This document shows, one piece after another, positions 45,560 through 54,857 of a stretch of 64,000 nucleotides of DNA (positions are counted from its first letter, which is position 1; each line of letters starts with the position of its first letter). Both the position numbers and the translations under genes were made by a program. Source of the stretch: Xanthomonas arboricola pv. juglandis (lineage in GTDB: Bacteria > Pseudomonadota > Gammaproteobacteria > Xanthomonadales > Xanthomonadaceae). Location: positions 372,001 to 436,000 of the forward strand of contig NZ_JZEF01000003.1 of assembly GCF_001013475.1 (NCBI RefSeq), read 5' to 3'. A model generated the notes under the pieces. It saw nothing but the letters and a program-made list of their open reading frames with translations. It was not told the origin of the DNA and ran no database searches.

Positions 45560-46318
45560 TCAGGCCTGGCGCGCGTTGCGTTGCAGCCACGCATGTACGT
45601 CGGCAGTGCCATCGACGCGAAAGCGCGCGCTGGTCTGGGCGCGATCGCCCACCAGTACGCTCCAGCCGCCGAGGCGATTGGCCGCTTCGAAGCCGAATTC
45701 GTCGGTGAGGTCGTCGCCGACGAACACCGGCGTGCGGCCGGCGAATGCGCCGTGCTGCATCAGCTGTTCGACCGCCAGGCCCTTGTTGCTGCCTTCGGGC
45801 ACGAATTCGACCACATGGTCGCCCGGTTGCAGGCGATAGCCGGAAAGCTGGGCGATTTCCTGCTGCGCGAAAGCGAGTACGTCAGGGCCGGCAAGCGGTT
45901 GCGCGCGCCAATGCAGCGCGACGCTGACGCCCTTGTCTTCGACCAGTACACCGGGATGACGGTGCGTGAGTGCGGCGGCGCGTTGGTGCAGGCCATGCAG
46001 CCACTCGGAGGTGTCCTGCGGCATCGCCGCGCGTGCAGCGATATCGCTGCGAAGTTCGTGTCCGTGCAGGCCGGCGGCCGGGAGCAGCAGCGGCGCGAAC
46101 AAGGCGTCCAGTTGCGACAGCGGTCGTCCGCTGACCAGTGCCACTGCGCCATGCAGGCGGTCACTTAACTGGCCGATGGCCGCGCGTACCTCGGGCAGGA
46201 GCCGCACAGCCTCGGGGCTGTCGGCAAAGTCGATGAGGGTACCGTCCACGTCCAGAAACAATGCGCAGGCATCGTCCAGCAATGGCGGCGACGGAAGGGG
46301 GGAGTGCACGTCTGCCAT
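45560..46318 (-). CDS. otsB: Trehalose-6-phosphate phosphatase OtsB
   Basis: OtsB removes phosphate from trehalose-6-phosphate. The 252-residue HAD-family protein has motif 1 CALFLDVDGTLIDFADSP, motif 2 AVALVSGRPLSQLDALF, AAGLHGHELR and the closing motif PVFVGDDLTDEFGFEAANRL. It is the first gene of the otsB-GH15-otsA operon, with 48 bases to the GH15 start. Confidence 0.95.
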   Translation of the reverse strand: MADVHSPLPSPPLLDDACALFLDVDGTLIDFADSPEAVRLLPEVRAAIGQLSDRLHGAVALVSGRPLSQLDALFAPLLLPAAGLHGHELRSDIAARAAMPQDTSEWLHGLHQRAAALTHRHPGVLVEDKGVSVALHWRAQPLAGPDVLAFAQQEIAQLSGYRLQPGDHVVEFVPEGSNKGLAVEQLMQHGAFAGRTPVFVGDDLTDEFGFEAANRLGGWSVLVGDRAQTSARFRVDGTADVHAWLQRNARQA

Positions 46319-46374
46319 CGCGCTAGTGTGCGCAAGGCGATGTGATATTCAGGTTATGCAACGGCGGCTGCCAT

Positions 46375-46421
46375 CCCTTCTCCCATCGGGAGAAGGTGCC
46401 CCGACGGGGCGGATGAGGGTA
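46375..46421. repeat. REP-like palindrome (CTTCTCCCG type), inverted orientation
   Basis: CCCTTCTCCCATCGGGAGAA then GGTGCCCCGACGGGGCGGATGAGGGTA, which is the reverse complement of the other copies. Upstream of otsB. Confidence 0.78.
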
Positions 46422-46466
46422 CGGGCGAAGCCTCGTGCGGTTGGAGTAACGCAGGGCTTCGCCCCG

Positions 46467-46503
46467 TACCCTCACCCCAACCCCTCTCCCGCGGGAGAGG
46501 GGC
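46467..46503. repeat. REP-like palindrome (CCCTCTCCCG type)
   Basis: TACCCTCACCCCAACCCCTC then TCCCGCGGGAGAGGGGC. Related to 29885-29923. A GGGCGAAGCC/GGGCTTCGCCC inverted pair precedes it (46423-46466). A run of ten G (46527-46536) follows, just beyond the receptor gene's stop. Confidence 0.75.
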
Positions 46504-46552
46504 TAGAGCACGCTCCCGAGGGGAAAGGGGGGGGGGCAGCTTGCGCTGTTGC

Positions 46553-48988
46553 TCAGAAGCTATACCGCACCCGCCCATACCAATACGCGCCATTGCTGCC
46601 GATCGGCGAGAGCACGTCGTACGGCAGGTTGCCGAAGTAGGCGATGTCGTCGATGGAGCGGTCCGAGTAGTTGTCGAGAATGTTCTGGCCGCCGATCGCC
46701 AGCGTCCACTGCGTGCCCAGGTGGTACTCGGCTTCCAGGTCCAGCTGCCATTCCGCGCCATAGGTCTGGCGTGGCACGAAGCCGCCGCCGAAGTCGAACA
46801 CGCGCGTGGCGCTGCCGTAGCGATTGACGCGGGTCTGCAGGTTCCAGTGTTCGTTGTTCCAGTTGGCGGCCAGCGCGGCGCGCGTGCGTGGTGCGGCATC
46901 GGTGAGCGTGTTGCTCTCCTCGACGCCGAACAGCACGTAGTCCGGGTCCAGCGCGAGCAGCTGCGCCGGGGTGCCGATGACGTTCTTCAACTCGGTCTTG
47001 GCGTAGCTGTAGGTGCCGGTCAGCAGCAGGTCGCCGCCGAAGGCATACTGGCGCCAGTTGCCGACCAGCTCGGCGCCGCGGGTGCGGGTGTCGGCGGCGT
47101 TAAGGAAATAGCTGGCGCTCTGCACGCCGGCAACGGCGAAGTTCTGCTGCACGAAGTCGGTCAGCGTGGTGCCGGTGATGTCTTCGGACAGCGCGATGCG
47201 GTCGTCGATATCGATCTGGAAGAAGTCCAGCGACAGGTCGAAGTGGTCGCCCAGCTGGCTGGTGAAGCCCAGGCTGTAATTGAGCGATTTTTCCGGCTTC
47301 AGGTCGGTGGCGCCGAGCGCGCGTGCGATCGGGTTGTTGACCGACAGCAGGCGGCCCTGGGTCAGGCGACCGGCGGCGTCATAACCGGTGGAGGTGGCTT
47401 CGTAGCCGATCTGGCTGAGCGAGGGCGCACGCACGTTGTTGGAGACCGCGCCGCGCAGCGCGAACGCCGGGGCGAAGGCATAGCGCGCGGCCAGTTTGCC
47501 GGTCCACTGGCTGCCGAAATCCTGGTAATGCTCGTAACGGCCGGCCAGGTCGGTGGAGAACTTGTCGCCGAACTGGCTGGACACGTTGGCGTAGGCGCTG
47601 GCCACGTTGCGCGACAGGTCGGCCTCGTCCTGTGGGGTCAGGCCGCCGCCAGCCTGCGAGCCGGTGGGGCGATCGGTGAACGGGCCGGCCGCATAGCTGG
47701 CCGGGTCGCCGGCATGGGTGCGGTATTGCTCGCGGCGGAATTCGGCACCCGTGCCGAAGGTGTGGGTGGCGCCGGCCGCATCGAACACGCGGGTCAGATC
47801 CAGGTTGCCCACAGTCTGCGCAAAGGCGAAATCGCCGGTCTTGAAGCGGGCGGTGCTGCCCGGGCCGAGCGAGGCGTTGAGCGAGTTGCGCAGCCGGTAG
47901 GTGAAGTCGTTGCGGCCGTAGTTGACGCTGGCGTCGTAGTCCCAATTGCCGAGCTGCCCACGCGCGCCGGCGACGACCTGCAGATCGCGGTTCTCGCCTT
48001 CGGAAATCGGGCGGTAGCCGTTGGGATAGATCTCACGCCAGTTGGCGCTGCCATCCGGGTAACGGAAGTAATTGGCGCCTTCGGTGTCGCGCTGGTTATA
48101 GGTACCGAAGGCGTAGAACTCGCCGTTGGCGCTGAAGGGCACCTTGGTGTTGAGCCAGGCGTTCAGGCCCTTGGTGGCGCCGTCGCCGAGCACGTAGTTG
48201 CGCTTGCCGGCCAGCGCCAGGTTGGCCGGGGTCTGCTCCTCGAACGACGGAATCTGGTCGAAGCCGGCGCGATTGGTTGCCTCGCGATTCTTCAGCTCCA
48301 GGCCGACCTTGAAGAAGCCGCCGTCATCGCCGAGCAGGCTGCCGACCTTGGCGCTGGCGTAGCTGGTCTGGCCATCGGTGACGCGGCGATTGATCGGCTC
48401 CACGTCGGTGTTGTAGGCGCCGAAGCTGGCTTCCAGCTCGCCACGCTCGGGGTTGTCGTCCAGGATCACGTTGATGACGCCGGCGATCGCGTCCGAGCCG
48501 TACTGCGCGCCGGCACCGTCGCGCAGCACTTCGATGCGCTTGATCGCATTGATCGGGATGGAATTGAAATCCACCGGCGTGGTGCCCTTGCCGATCTTGC
48601 TGTCGGTATTGACCAGCGCCGAAGTGTGGCGGCGCTTGCCGTTGACCAGCACCAGCACCTGGTCGGGCGAGAGCCCACGCAACTGCGCGGCGCGGATATG
48701 GTCGGCACCGCCGGAGTTGGACTGGCGCGGGAAGTTGAACGAGGGCAGCAGCGCCTGCAGCGCGCTGCCCAGCTCACCGTTGACCACGCCGGCCTTGCGG
48801 ATGTCCTCGGCGGTGAGCACGTCCACCGGCACGGTCGATTCCAGCACGGTGCGGTCGCTGGCGCGGGTGCCGGTGACGATCACGGTGTCCAGCGTGGTGG
48901 CGCCGGGGGCGGCCTGCTGGGCCTGTGCATTGGCGCTCAACGCGGCGGCCACGGCCAGGCCGATGGCCGAAAGGGTGGGGCGGGTCAT
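46553..48988 (-). CDS. TonB-dependent outer membrane receptor
   Basis: The 811-residue precursor has a signal peptide (MTRPTLSAIGLAVAAALSAN, cleavage near AQAQ), a TonB box (LDTVIVTGTR), a plug domain (VPVDVLTAEDIRKAGVVNGE, ALQALLPSFNFPRQSNSGGA, LRGLSPDQVLVLVNGKRRHT, VLRDGAGAQYGSDAIAGVIN) and a C-terminal 22-stranded barrel ending in aromatic Phe (WYGRVRYSF). It transports an unknown scarce substrate, perhaps a siderophore or plant carbohydrate. No transporter or regulator is adjacent. The start at 48988 is set by the signal peptide. Confidence 0.9.
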   Translation of the reverse strand: MTRPTLSAIGLAVAAALSANAQAQQAAPGATTLDTVIVTGTRASDRTVLESTVPVDVLTAEDIRKAGVVNGELGSALQALLPSFNFPRQSNSGGADHIRAAQLRGLSPDQVLVLVNGKRRHTSALVNTDSKIGKGTTPVDFNSIPINAIKRIEVLRDGAGAQYGSDAIAGVINVILDDNPERGELEASFGAYNTDVEPINRRVTDGQTSYASAKVGSLLGDDGGFFKVGLELKNREATNRAGFDQIPSFEEQTPANLALAGKRNYVLGDGATKGLNAWLNTKVPFSANGEFYAFGTYNQRDTEGANYFRYPDGSANWREIYPNGYRPISEGENRDLQVVAGARGQLGNWDYDASVNYGRNDFTYRLRNSLNASLGPGSTARFKTGDFAFAQTVGNLDLTRVFDAAGATHTFGTGAEFRREQYRTHAGDPASYAAGPFTDRPTGSQAGGGLTPQDEADLSRNVASAYANVSSQFGDKFSTDLAGRYEHYQDFGSQWTGKLAARYAFAPAFALRGAVSNNVRAPSLSQIGYEATSTGYDAAGRLTQGRLLSVNNPIARALGATDLKPEKSLNYSLGFTSQLGDHFDLSLDFFQIDIDDRIALSEDITGTTLTDFVQQNFAVAGVQSASYFLNAADTRTRGAELVGNWRQYAFGGDLLLTGTYSYAKTELKNVIGTPAQLLALDPDYVLFGVEESNTLTDAAPRTRAALAANWNNEHWNLQTRVNRYGSATRVFDFGGGFVPRQTYGAEWQLDLEAEYHLGTQWTLAIGGQNILDNYSDRSIDDIAYFGNLPYDVLSPIGSNGAYWYGRVRYSF

Positions 48989-49214
48989 CTCTCTCTCCTG
49001 CGACAGCAACTGCGAACGCGCCGCGCGGTCGGCATCCGGCCGGGCAGGGCGCAAAGGGTTCGGATCGTCCACATTCATCCGGATGGAAAGATATTATCGC
49101 GTTGTTCAGGCGCGTGCGAGATGGCACAGTGCGCGCACGCCGGCATCGGCTGATGCCGGCCCTGCATGAGCCCGCCCCCGATCCGTCGTAAAAATACTCG
49201 TTGTGGAGAAGTCG

Positions 49215-49688
49215 ATGAAGTTGCTGCCGTCCTGCCTGCTTGCCGCCATGCTGGCGCTGTCCGCCTGCGCCACCACCCCCGGCGGCGCGCCGGGTTCGAC
49301 CACTGCCAGCCTGCAAGGCGATGCGGCGCGGCCGGCGGCGGCGCGCGGCTGGGTGCGCAGCGAGCTGTACTTCGGCGTGGGCGAGGAAACCGGCCCGGCC
49401 GATCGCCCGCAGACCCGCACCATCGACGAAACCCAGTGGCGCGCATTTCTGGACAAGGAAGTGACCCCACGCTTTCCCGACGGCCTGACCGTGTTCGACG
49501 CCTACGGCCAGTGGCTGTTCCGCGGCGCCAAGGAGCCGAACCGGCTGGGCACCAAGGTGCTGGTGATCCTGCATGAAGACACCCCGCAGCGGCGCAACGA
49601 CATCGAGGCGATCCGCCTGGCCTGGAAGCAGGCCACCGGCCACCAGTCGGTGCTGTGGTCGCGGCAGGCGGTGGAGGTGTCGTTCTGA
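49215..49688 (+). CDS. DUF3574 lipoprotein
   Basis: The 157-residue protein begins MKLLPSCLLAAMLALSACAT, a lipoprotein signal peptide with the lipobox LSAC (lipidated Cys18). The mature domain contains WVRSELYFGVGEETGPADRP, WRAFLDKEVTPRFPDGLTVF and NRLGTKVLVILHEDTPQRRN, typical of DUF3574, whose function is unknown. The ATG at 49215 has GGAGA six bases upstream and is preferred to the GTG at 49203. Confidence 0.8.
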   Translation: MKLLPSCLLAAMLALSACATTPGGAPGSTTASLQGDAARPAAARGWVRSELYFGVGEETGPADRPQTRTIDETQWRAFLDKEVTPRFPDGLTVFDAYGQWLFRGAKEPNRLGTKVLVILHEDTPQRRNDIEAIRLAWKQATGHQSVLWSRQAVEVSF

Positions 49689-49776
49689 GTGGCGCCGCCT
49701 GGAGCGGCCGCCGAACCTGTTGTGCGGCCGCGGCGTGGGCATCGGTACCGGCGAGCGCTGCGCGTGCGGTGCAGTG

Positions 49777-50715
49777 ATGCGCCGCATTCGTGTCTTTCCA
49801 ACGGGCAGTGCCGTGCCGGGTGACCTGGCGACCCTGGCGACCCTTCGGCTTGGCTATCTGCGGCGGTTGCGTGTGGGCGCGGCCCGCGTGCTGTTGTCGA
49901 CTGCGCTCACCGGCCTGTCGTTTGCGGCCGTGGCGCGCGATACCAGCGTGCAGGTGACGATCGACGCGCACACGCATGCGGCCGCCACGTTGGTCGGCGA
50001 ACGCCTGCATGTGGTGTTCACCCCGGGCGGCAAGGAGCAATGGATCGACGCGAACATGGATCAGGGCGGAGGCGGCACCGGCGTGGACAGCGACGACTAC
50101 AACTTCGACGGACATCCGGATCTTGCGGTGTCGGCGATGCTCGGCCAGGTCAACGAAGCGGTGCTGGTATTTGTGTTCGATCCGGCGCAACGGCGCTTTC
50201 GTGCACTGACCGCGCCCACGCGCCCGGCAGTGCAATGCGAAGGCTTCTTTAATCTGACGCCAGACACGCAGCAGCGCAGCCTGACCAGCTCCTGCCGCAG
50301 CGGGCCGATGTGGTACGCCGACGTGTATCGCTACGCCGCCGATGGGCGGCTGTATGTGGCCACGACGCAGCAGCCGATCGCCTCGCCGGACATCCAGACC
50401 TTGCTGGATCCGGGCAGCGACGATGGCATGCCGCTGTCGGTATGGCCGCGCTACGACGCGCGTGGCGTGCGGGTGTCCAGCGCAATCGGCACCACGCTGG
50501 ACGCGCCGATGCCGGTGCAACTGCGCGTGCAAGTTGCGCGTCTGCCGCTATACGCCACCCCTACGACGACCAGCACCAGGCGCTATCTGGTACAGGGCGA
50601 TCGGGCCGACGCGCTGGATGTCAGCGCCGACGCCACGCGGGTGCAGGTGCGCTATCGCAGCGCCAAGCGCGGCGACAGCATCGGCTGGATCGAGGTTGCT
50701 GCGGCGATGAAGTAG
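49777..50715 (+). CDS. Hypothetical exported protein with FG-GAP-like repeat
   Basis: The 312-residue product has an Arg-rich N-terminus and a hydrophobic segment (VLLSTALTGLSFAAVA, cleavage near residues 50-55), which suggests export. The mature part includes DSDDYNFDGHPDLAVSAMLG, an FG-GAP/VCBS-like calcium-binding pattern, and two Cys residues (AVQCEGF, TSSCRSG). No catalytic motif is visible. The start is uncertain: the ATG at 49777 and a GTG just before it are possible. I do not recognise a named family. Confidence 0.6.
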   Translation: MRRIRVFPTGSAVPGDLATLATLRLGYLRRLRVGAARVLLSTALTGLSFAAVARDTSVQVTIDAHTHAAATLVGERLHVVFTPGGKEQWIDANMDQGGGGTGVDSDDYNFDGHPDLAVSAMLGQVNEAVLVFVFDPAQRRFRALTAPTRPAVQCEGFFNLTPDTQQRSLTSSCRSGPMWYADVYRYAADGRLYVATTQQPIASPDIQTLLDPGSDDGMPLSVWPRYDARGVRVSSAIGTTLDAPMPVQLRVQVARLPLYATPTTTSTRRYLVQGDRADALDVSADATRVQVRYRSAKRGDSIGWIEVAAAMK

Positions 50716-50851
50716 GGCCGTTGCTACCACGTAGCCGCCTGGCATGGAACAGACCGGCGCAATCGCGGCGACACGCTCTGATCCACCGCGCCGCTGTCGC
50801 ACGTGCGGAGCAGCGGCTACCATCGGGCGATCCCCACGCTTCCTGGCTCCC

Positions 50852-52453
50852 ATGTCGGCCCCTTCCTCGCGTATTGCGGCATCGCCGCGCTGGTTCGTCG
50901 CCGGCGACCTCAATGGCTTCTTCGGCCTGGTCGTCGACAATCTCTCCATCCTCGGTTTCATCGCGATGGCATTGGTCGGAATGTTCCAGTTCCCGGCCGA
51001 GGTGGTGTTCGGGCGCATGTTTCCCGGCACCGCGTTCGGCGTGCTGGTGGGCAACCTGCTCTACACCTTGATGGCGCGGCGGCTGGCCGCACGCACCGGG
51101 CGCGACGACGTCACCGCGATGCCGCTCGGCCTGGATGCGCCGACCAGCATCGGCATGGCGCTGTTGGTGCTGGGCCCGGCGTTCGTCGGCTTCAAGGCAC
51201 AGGGACTGGACCCGCAGGCGGCTGCCATCGCCACCTGGAAACTCGGCATGGCCGCGTTGGTGGTGATGGGCCTGCTCAAGCTGGTGCTGTCGTTCGTCGG
51301 CGAGGCGGTCACGCGCGCGCTGCCGCGCGCGGCCTTGCTGGGTTCCATCGCCGGCATCGCGCTGGTGTTAATGGGCTTGCTGCCGCTGCTGGAAACCCTG
51401 CGTTCGCCGGTGGCCGGCTTCGTCACCCTGGGCCTGCTGCTGTACGTGCTGCTGGCCAAGGGCCGGTTGCCGACCAAGTTGCCCGGCGTGCTGGTGGCTT
51501 TCGTGATCGGCACTGCGTTGTATTACGGCCTGGGACTGGCCGGCCTGGGCGCACCGGGCTTCGCGGTGCCGGAATGGACGCCGCCGCAGATCGTGTTGCC
51601 GCTGCCGAACCTGGGCTTCATCGACGGCCTGCCCGCCACGCTGGCGTACTTGCCGCTGCTGCTGCCGTTTGGCCTGTTGATGGTGGTGGGCGGCATCAAT
51701 GTCAGCGAGAGCGCACGCGCCGCGGGCGATGACTATCGCACCCGCGACATCCTGCTGGTGGAAGCCCTGGCGACGCTGGTCGCAGGCGTGTGCGGCGGGG
51801 TGGCGCAGACCACGCCCTACATCGGCCAGCCGGCCTACAAGCACATGGGTGCGCGCTCCGGTTACACGCTGCTGACCGGACTGTTCGTCGGCATCGGCGG
51901 CATGCTGGGTGTGATCTCCGGGTTGGTGCAATGGCTGCCGCTGGCGGTGCTGGCGCCGATCATCGTGTACGTGTCGATCGACATCACCACGCAGGCGTTC
52001 CAGGCCACGCCCAGGCAGCACGCCGGTGCGATGGTGCTGGGCTTTCTGCCATCGGTGGCGTACCTGCTGACCATCAAGGCACCGGGCTGGATTCCGCCGG
52101 ATCAACTGATCGCACTGACCACCAAGCTCGATGGGCATGGCCTGCCGGAGCTGGCGGTGATCTTCGCGTTGGGCAATGGTTTCATCATCACCGCGATGCT
52201 GTGGATCGCCGCCGTGGCGGCGATGATCGATGGCCGCCTGCGCCGTGGCGCGGTGTTCCTGCTGGTGGCCGCGGGGCTGACGCTGTTCGGCCTGATCCAT
52301 TCGGTGGACCCGCGCGGCGGCATCTATCTGCCATGGTCGCTGCACGGCCTGGCGCGCGTGATCAGCTGGCAGTTCGTGGGTGCCTATGTCGCGCTGGCGG
52401 TGACCCTGCTGCTGCTCTCGCTGCTGCCCGCACGCAAGGAGGCAGTGCAATGA
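50852..52453 (+). CDS. NCS2-family (xanthine/uracil-type) permease
   Basis: The 533-residue inner-membrane protein has about twelve to thirteen helices, with the NCS2-like segments GDLNGFFGLVVDNLSILGFI, AMPLGLDAPTSIGMALLVLG and MVVGGINVSESARAAGDDYR, then GVAQTTPYIGQPAYKHMGAR. The family moves purines, pyrimidines or related anions with protons. This subgroup is uncharacterised and the substrate is unknown. The start giving MSAPSSRIAASPRWF is preferred over an upstream ATG on conservation. It overlaps the next gene by four bases. Confidence 0.82.
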   Translation: MSAPSSRIAASPRWFVAGDLNGFFGLVVDNLSILGFIAMALVGMFQFPAEVVFGRMFPGTAFGVLVGNLLYTLMARRLAARTGRDDVTAMPLGLDAPTSIGMALLVLGPAFVGFKAQGLDPQAAAIATWKLGMAALVVMGLLKLVLSFVGEAVTRALPRAALLGSIAGIALVLMGLLPLLETLRSPVAGFVTLGLLLYVLLAKGRLPTKLPGVLVAFVIGTALYYGLGLAGLGAPGFAVPEWTPPQIVLPLPNLGFIDGLPATLAYLPLLLPFGLLMVVGGINVSESARAAGDDYRTRDILLVEALATLVAGVCGGVAQTTPYIGQPAYKHMGARSGYTLLTGLFVGIGGMLGVISGLVQWLPLAVLAPIIVYVSIDITTQAFQATPRQHAGAMVLGFLPSVAYLLTIKAPGWIPPDQLIALTTKLDGHGLPELAVIFALGNGFIITAMLWIAAVAAMIDGRLRRGAVFLLVAAGLTLFGLIHSVDPRGGIYLPWSLHGLARVISWQFVGAYVALAVTLLLLSLLPARKEAVQ

Positions 52454-53619
52454 CATCCTGCTCCAGCGTGTTGCGGGTGGTCATCGGTGGCGCGCTGCTG
52501 CTTGGCGCCGGCAGTGCCTGGGCGGCCTCGTTCGATTGCAAGCAGGCCAGCACGGCGGTCGAAAAACGGCTGTGCGCGGTGCCGGCGCTGGGTAGTCTGG
52601 ACGATCAGCTGGACGAGTCCTATCGGGCGCTGCTGGAAAGCACGCCGCGTGGCGCGGTCGCAGGCGTGCGTGATCAGCAACGCGCCTGGCTGCGGCAGCG
52701 CAATGCCTGCGCGCAGGACGCCAAGCTGGATGACTGCCTGCAACGCACATTGACGGCCAGGGCCGATGTGCTGGCCAAGGCGCTCGTTGCGCAGCAACAG
52801 GCGCTGGATCGCATCATCGCCTTGATTCCCACTGCGCCTGCCGAGGCCGCGCGCCAGTTGCAGGGCTACGACACGCCGCTGGCTTCGGCGTGGCTGGCGT
52901 ATCTGCATCAATTTGTCCCCGCCGCGGGCGTGGATGCGAAGCTGGCGAGTGCGCGGTTTGAAAGTGCACGCAAGGCGCTGCGCAAGGGCGACGACTTCGC
53001 CGCATCCTTGCTCGACGATGTGGAGGGCGTGCCCGCCATGCAGGCGCAGGAACGCGTACTGACATTGCTGCGGATGTGGATCGAACGCGACGACAGCGAT
53101 CAGCGCCCGTACGTGCATTGCTTCATCTTCGCTGCAGTGGGGGAGCCGGCGTACGATGCGTTCGGCTCGTTGTATGGCTCCAGCCGCGACGGGTTCGCGC
53201 CGATCTGCCAGCCGCCGGGCGGTCTGTTTGCATTGGCCAGCTGGAAGCAGCTGGATGCCGGCTTCGACGGGTTGATCGAGGCCCTGAGCAAGGACGCCGG
53301 CACCATTCGCTATGCCAGTTACGCCGAGTGGAAAATCATCGCGCTACGGGCGTCGGTGTCGCCATTGCTGTACCTGACACCGGCGTTGCGCAAGCGCTAC
53401 GGCGAGGATCCGGACAAGGCGATTGCCGCCTGGACCGGGGAAGACAGCGACTGGCCGGCGGCACAGCGCAAGGCCGTGCGCGCGTTGCTGCCGAAGGTGC
53501 GCGCCGACACTGCCGCATGGCTGGTGCGCGAGAAGCGCCTGCCTGCGAAACAGGCCGAGCAGGCGGCCGCCGCGATCGTGGCGGCTTGGGTGAACGCGCG
53601 GCTGGATTTCGCAAGCTGA
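52450..53619 (+). CDS. Exported LprI/DUF1311-type protein
   Basis: The 389-residue product has a signal peptide (MTSCSSVLRVVIGGALLLGA, cleavage near AWA|AS) and an N-terminal LprI-like domain with the four-Cys pattern ASFDCKQASTAVEKRLCAVP, DQQRAWLRQRNACAQDAKLD and DDCLQRTL. LprI relatives inhibit lysozyme in some bacteria. The C-terminal 250 residues are helical and unrecognised. Translational coupling (ATGA) to the NCS2 permease suggests linked roles that I cannot specify. Confidence 0.7.
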   Translation: MTSCSSVLRVVIGGALLLGAGSAWAASFDCKQASTAVEKRLCAVPALGSLDDQLDESYRALLESTPRGAVAGVRDQQRAWLRQRNACAQDAKLDDCLQRTLTARADVLAKALVAQQQALDRIIALIPTAPAEAARQLQGYDTPLASAWLAYLHQFVPAAGVDAKLASARFESARKALRKGDDFAASLLDDVEGVPAMQAQERVLTLLRMWIERDDSDQRPYVHCFIFAAVGEPAYDAFGSLYGSSRDGFAPICQPPGGLFALASWKQLDAGFDGLIEALSKDAGTIRYASYAEWKIIALRASVSPLLYLTPALRKRYGEDPDKAIAAWTGEDSDWPAAQRKAVRALLPKVRADTAAWLVREKRLPAKQAEQAAAAIVAAWVNARLDFAS

Positions 53620-53761
53620 GAGCGGCGGAGACAGCCACTCGCGGCCATCGGGCGGGCGGCGTTGTCGTTTGATGCGGCAACGCTGGGCGTTCTGGTTCGA
53701 GCATTGGCGATGTGGGTGAGCCAAAGCCAAACCAGAGCTAGAGCTAGATGCGATCTGCGGC

Positions 53762-54117
53762 CTGGCTGCAGGGCCCTCGCCCGCCCACCATCGCAGGACA
53801 CGCCGCAAGTACGTCCATGTAGGCTCTTACGCGGCATCCATGCCGCGTAAGGTCCCGCGACGGTGGGCGGGCAAGGACCCGTCGAGATAGTCGGTGTGCA
53901 CGGTAAGAGCAGTGCCTGGTGCGCGTTGTTCGGAGCGTCGTGCGTCCGAAAATCTTTCCATCACAAGCTGCGAAACAAGTCTTCAAGAAAGCAGCCGACC
54001 AACTTCCTGGTGCGGTGTCCTTGCCGGTTGCGGGACCCTTGGCGGCATGAATGCCGCCAAGGAGCCTCCATGGACGGATTCACGGCGTGTCCCGCAAGCG
54101 GCGAGGGCACCGCGCAC
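53762..54117. repeat. Nested-palindrome module, copy 1
   Basis: It contains part A (53762-53950) with an outer inverted pair CTCGCCCGCCCACCATCGC and GCGACGGTGGGCGGGCAAG and an inner stem CTTACGCGGCATCCATGCCG plus CGTAAG. Part B (53970-54117) has an outer pair GCCGGTTGCGGGAC and GTCCCGCAAGCGGC and an inner stem CTTGGCGGCATGAATGCCGC plus CAAG. Confidence 0.85.
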
Positions 54118-54230
54118 TCGACCAACTCGGCTTTGGAACGTCCAGGTGCTGCTGAAGCTCAAGCGCTCGGTCGCCTTGGAAGGTATTAAGCGGTGCGAAT
54201 GCGTCGACTGTAGAGCAGACGATGTGTGGC

Positions 54231-54597
54231 TTGGCTGCAGGGCCCTTGCCCGCCCGCCATCGCAGGACACGCCGCAAGTACGTCCTTGTAGGCTCTTACG
54301 CGGCATCCATGCCGCGTAAGGTCCCGCGACGGTGGGCGGGCAAGGACCAGTCGAGATGGTCGGTGTGCATGGTTGCAAGCGGTGCATGGCATGCGCTGGT
54401 CGGAGTGGTGTGCGTCGACCAGCGTCTGAGCACGCCACCGCAAGCGGAGCGACAGGTAGGCTTTCAACAAAGCAGTCGACCAACTTCCTGGTGCGGTGTC
54501 CTTGCCGGTTGCGGGACCCTTGGCGGCATGAATGCCGCCAAGGAGCCTCCATGGACGGATTCACGGCGTGTCCCGCAAGCGGTGAGGGCATCGCGCC
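54231..54597. repeat. Nested-palindrome module, copy 2
   Basis: It repeats copy 1 in the same orientation with a period of 469 bases in part A and 481 bases in part B. Part B and the centre of part A are nearly identical to copy 1, while the spacer between the parts has diverged. Confidence 0.85.
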
Positions 54598-54857
54598 CCT
54601 CGATCACTGAGTTGTGACTGCATCGGACTTCGCTGCGCGCGTGATCGGTTCGCAATGAGGAGGTTGGTCACGCGTATGTCGTTGCCAGTTCTAGCGCTGC
54701 AGCCAGCGTTTCCTGCCGGAGGCAGGCATCCTCGCGTGCCAATCGCCCTTGTGCGATGCACATGGTCTGCTTGATCGCGTCATCGCCGCACATCGATGGA
54801 ACCACCGCGATATCTCGTTGTCACACTCTGGATGTTGTCGATGTAAGGAGTTCCACG

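Larger units (their letters stand above)
53620..54857. other. Long noncoding region with tandem palindromic modules
   Basis: More than 1.2 kb without a supported gene. It consists mostly of two copies of a module of about 475 bp (see the repeat entries). The remainder (54600-54857) holds the ribosome binding site and presumably the promoter of the DUF3014 gene. Short frames in the repeats are mirror images caused by the palindromes. Confidence 0.6.

Noticed and set aside
53762..54597. Possible coding genes in the palindromic modules
   Set aside because: Frames on both strands mirror each other because of the inverted repeats, and none has a ribosome binding site or conserved motif.
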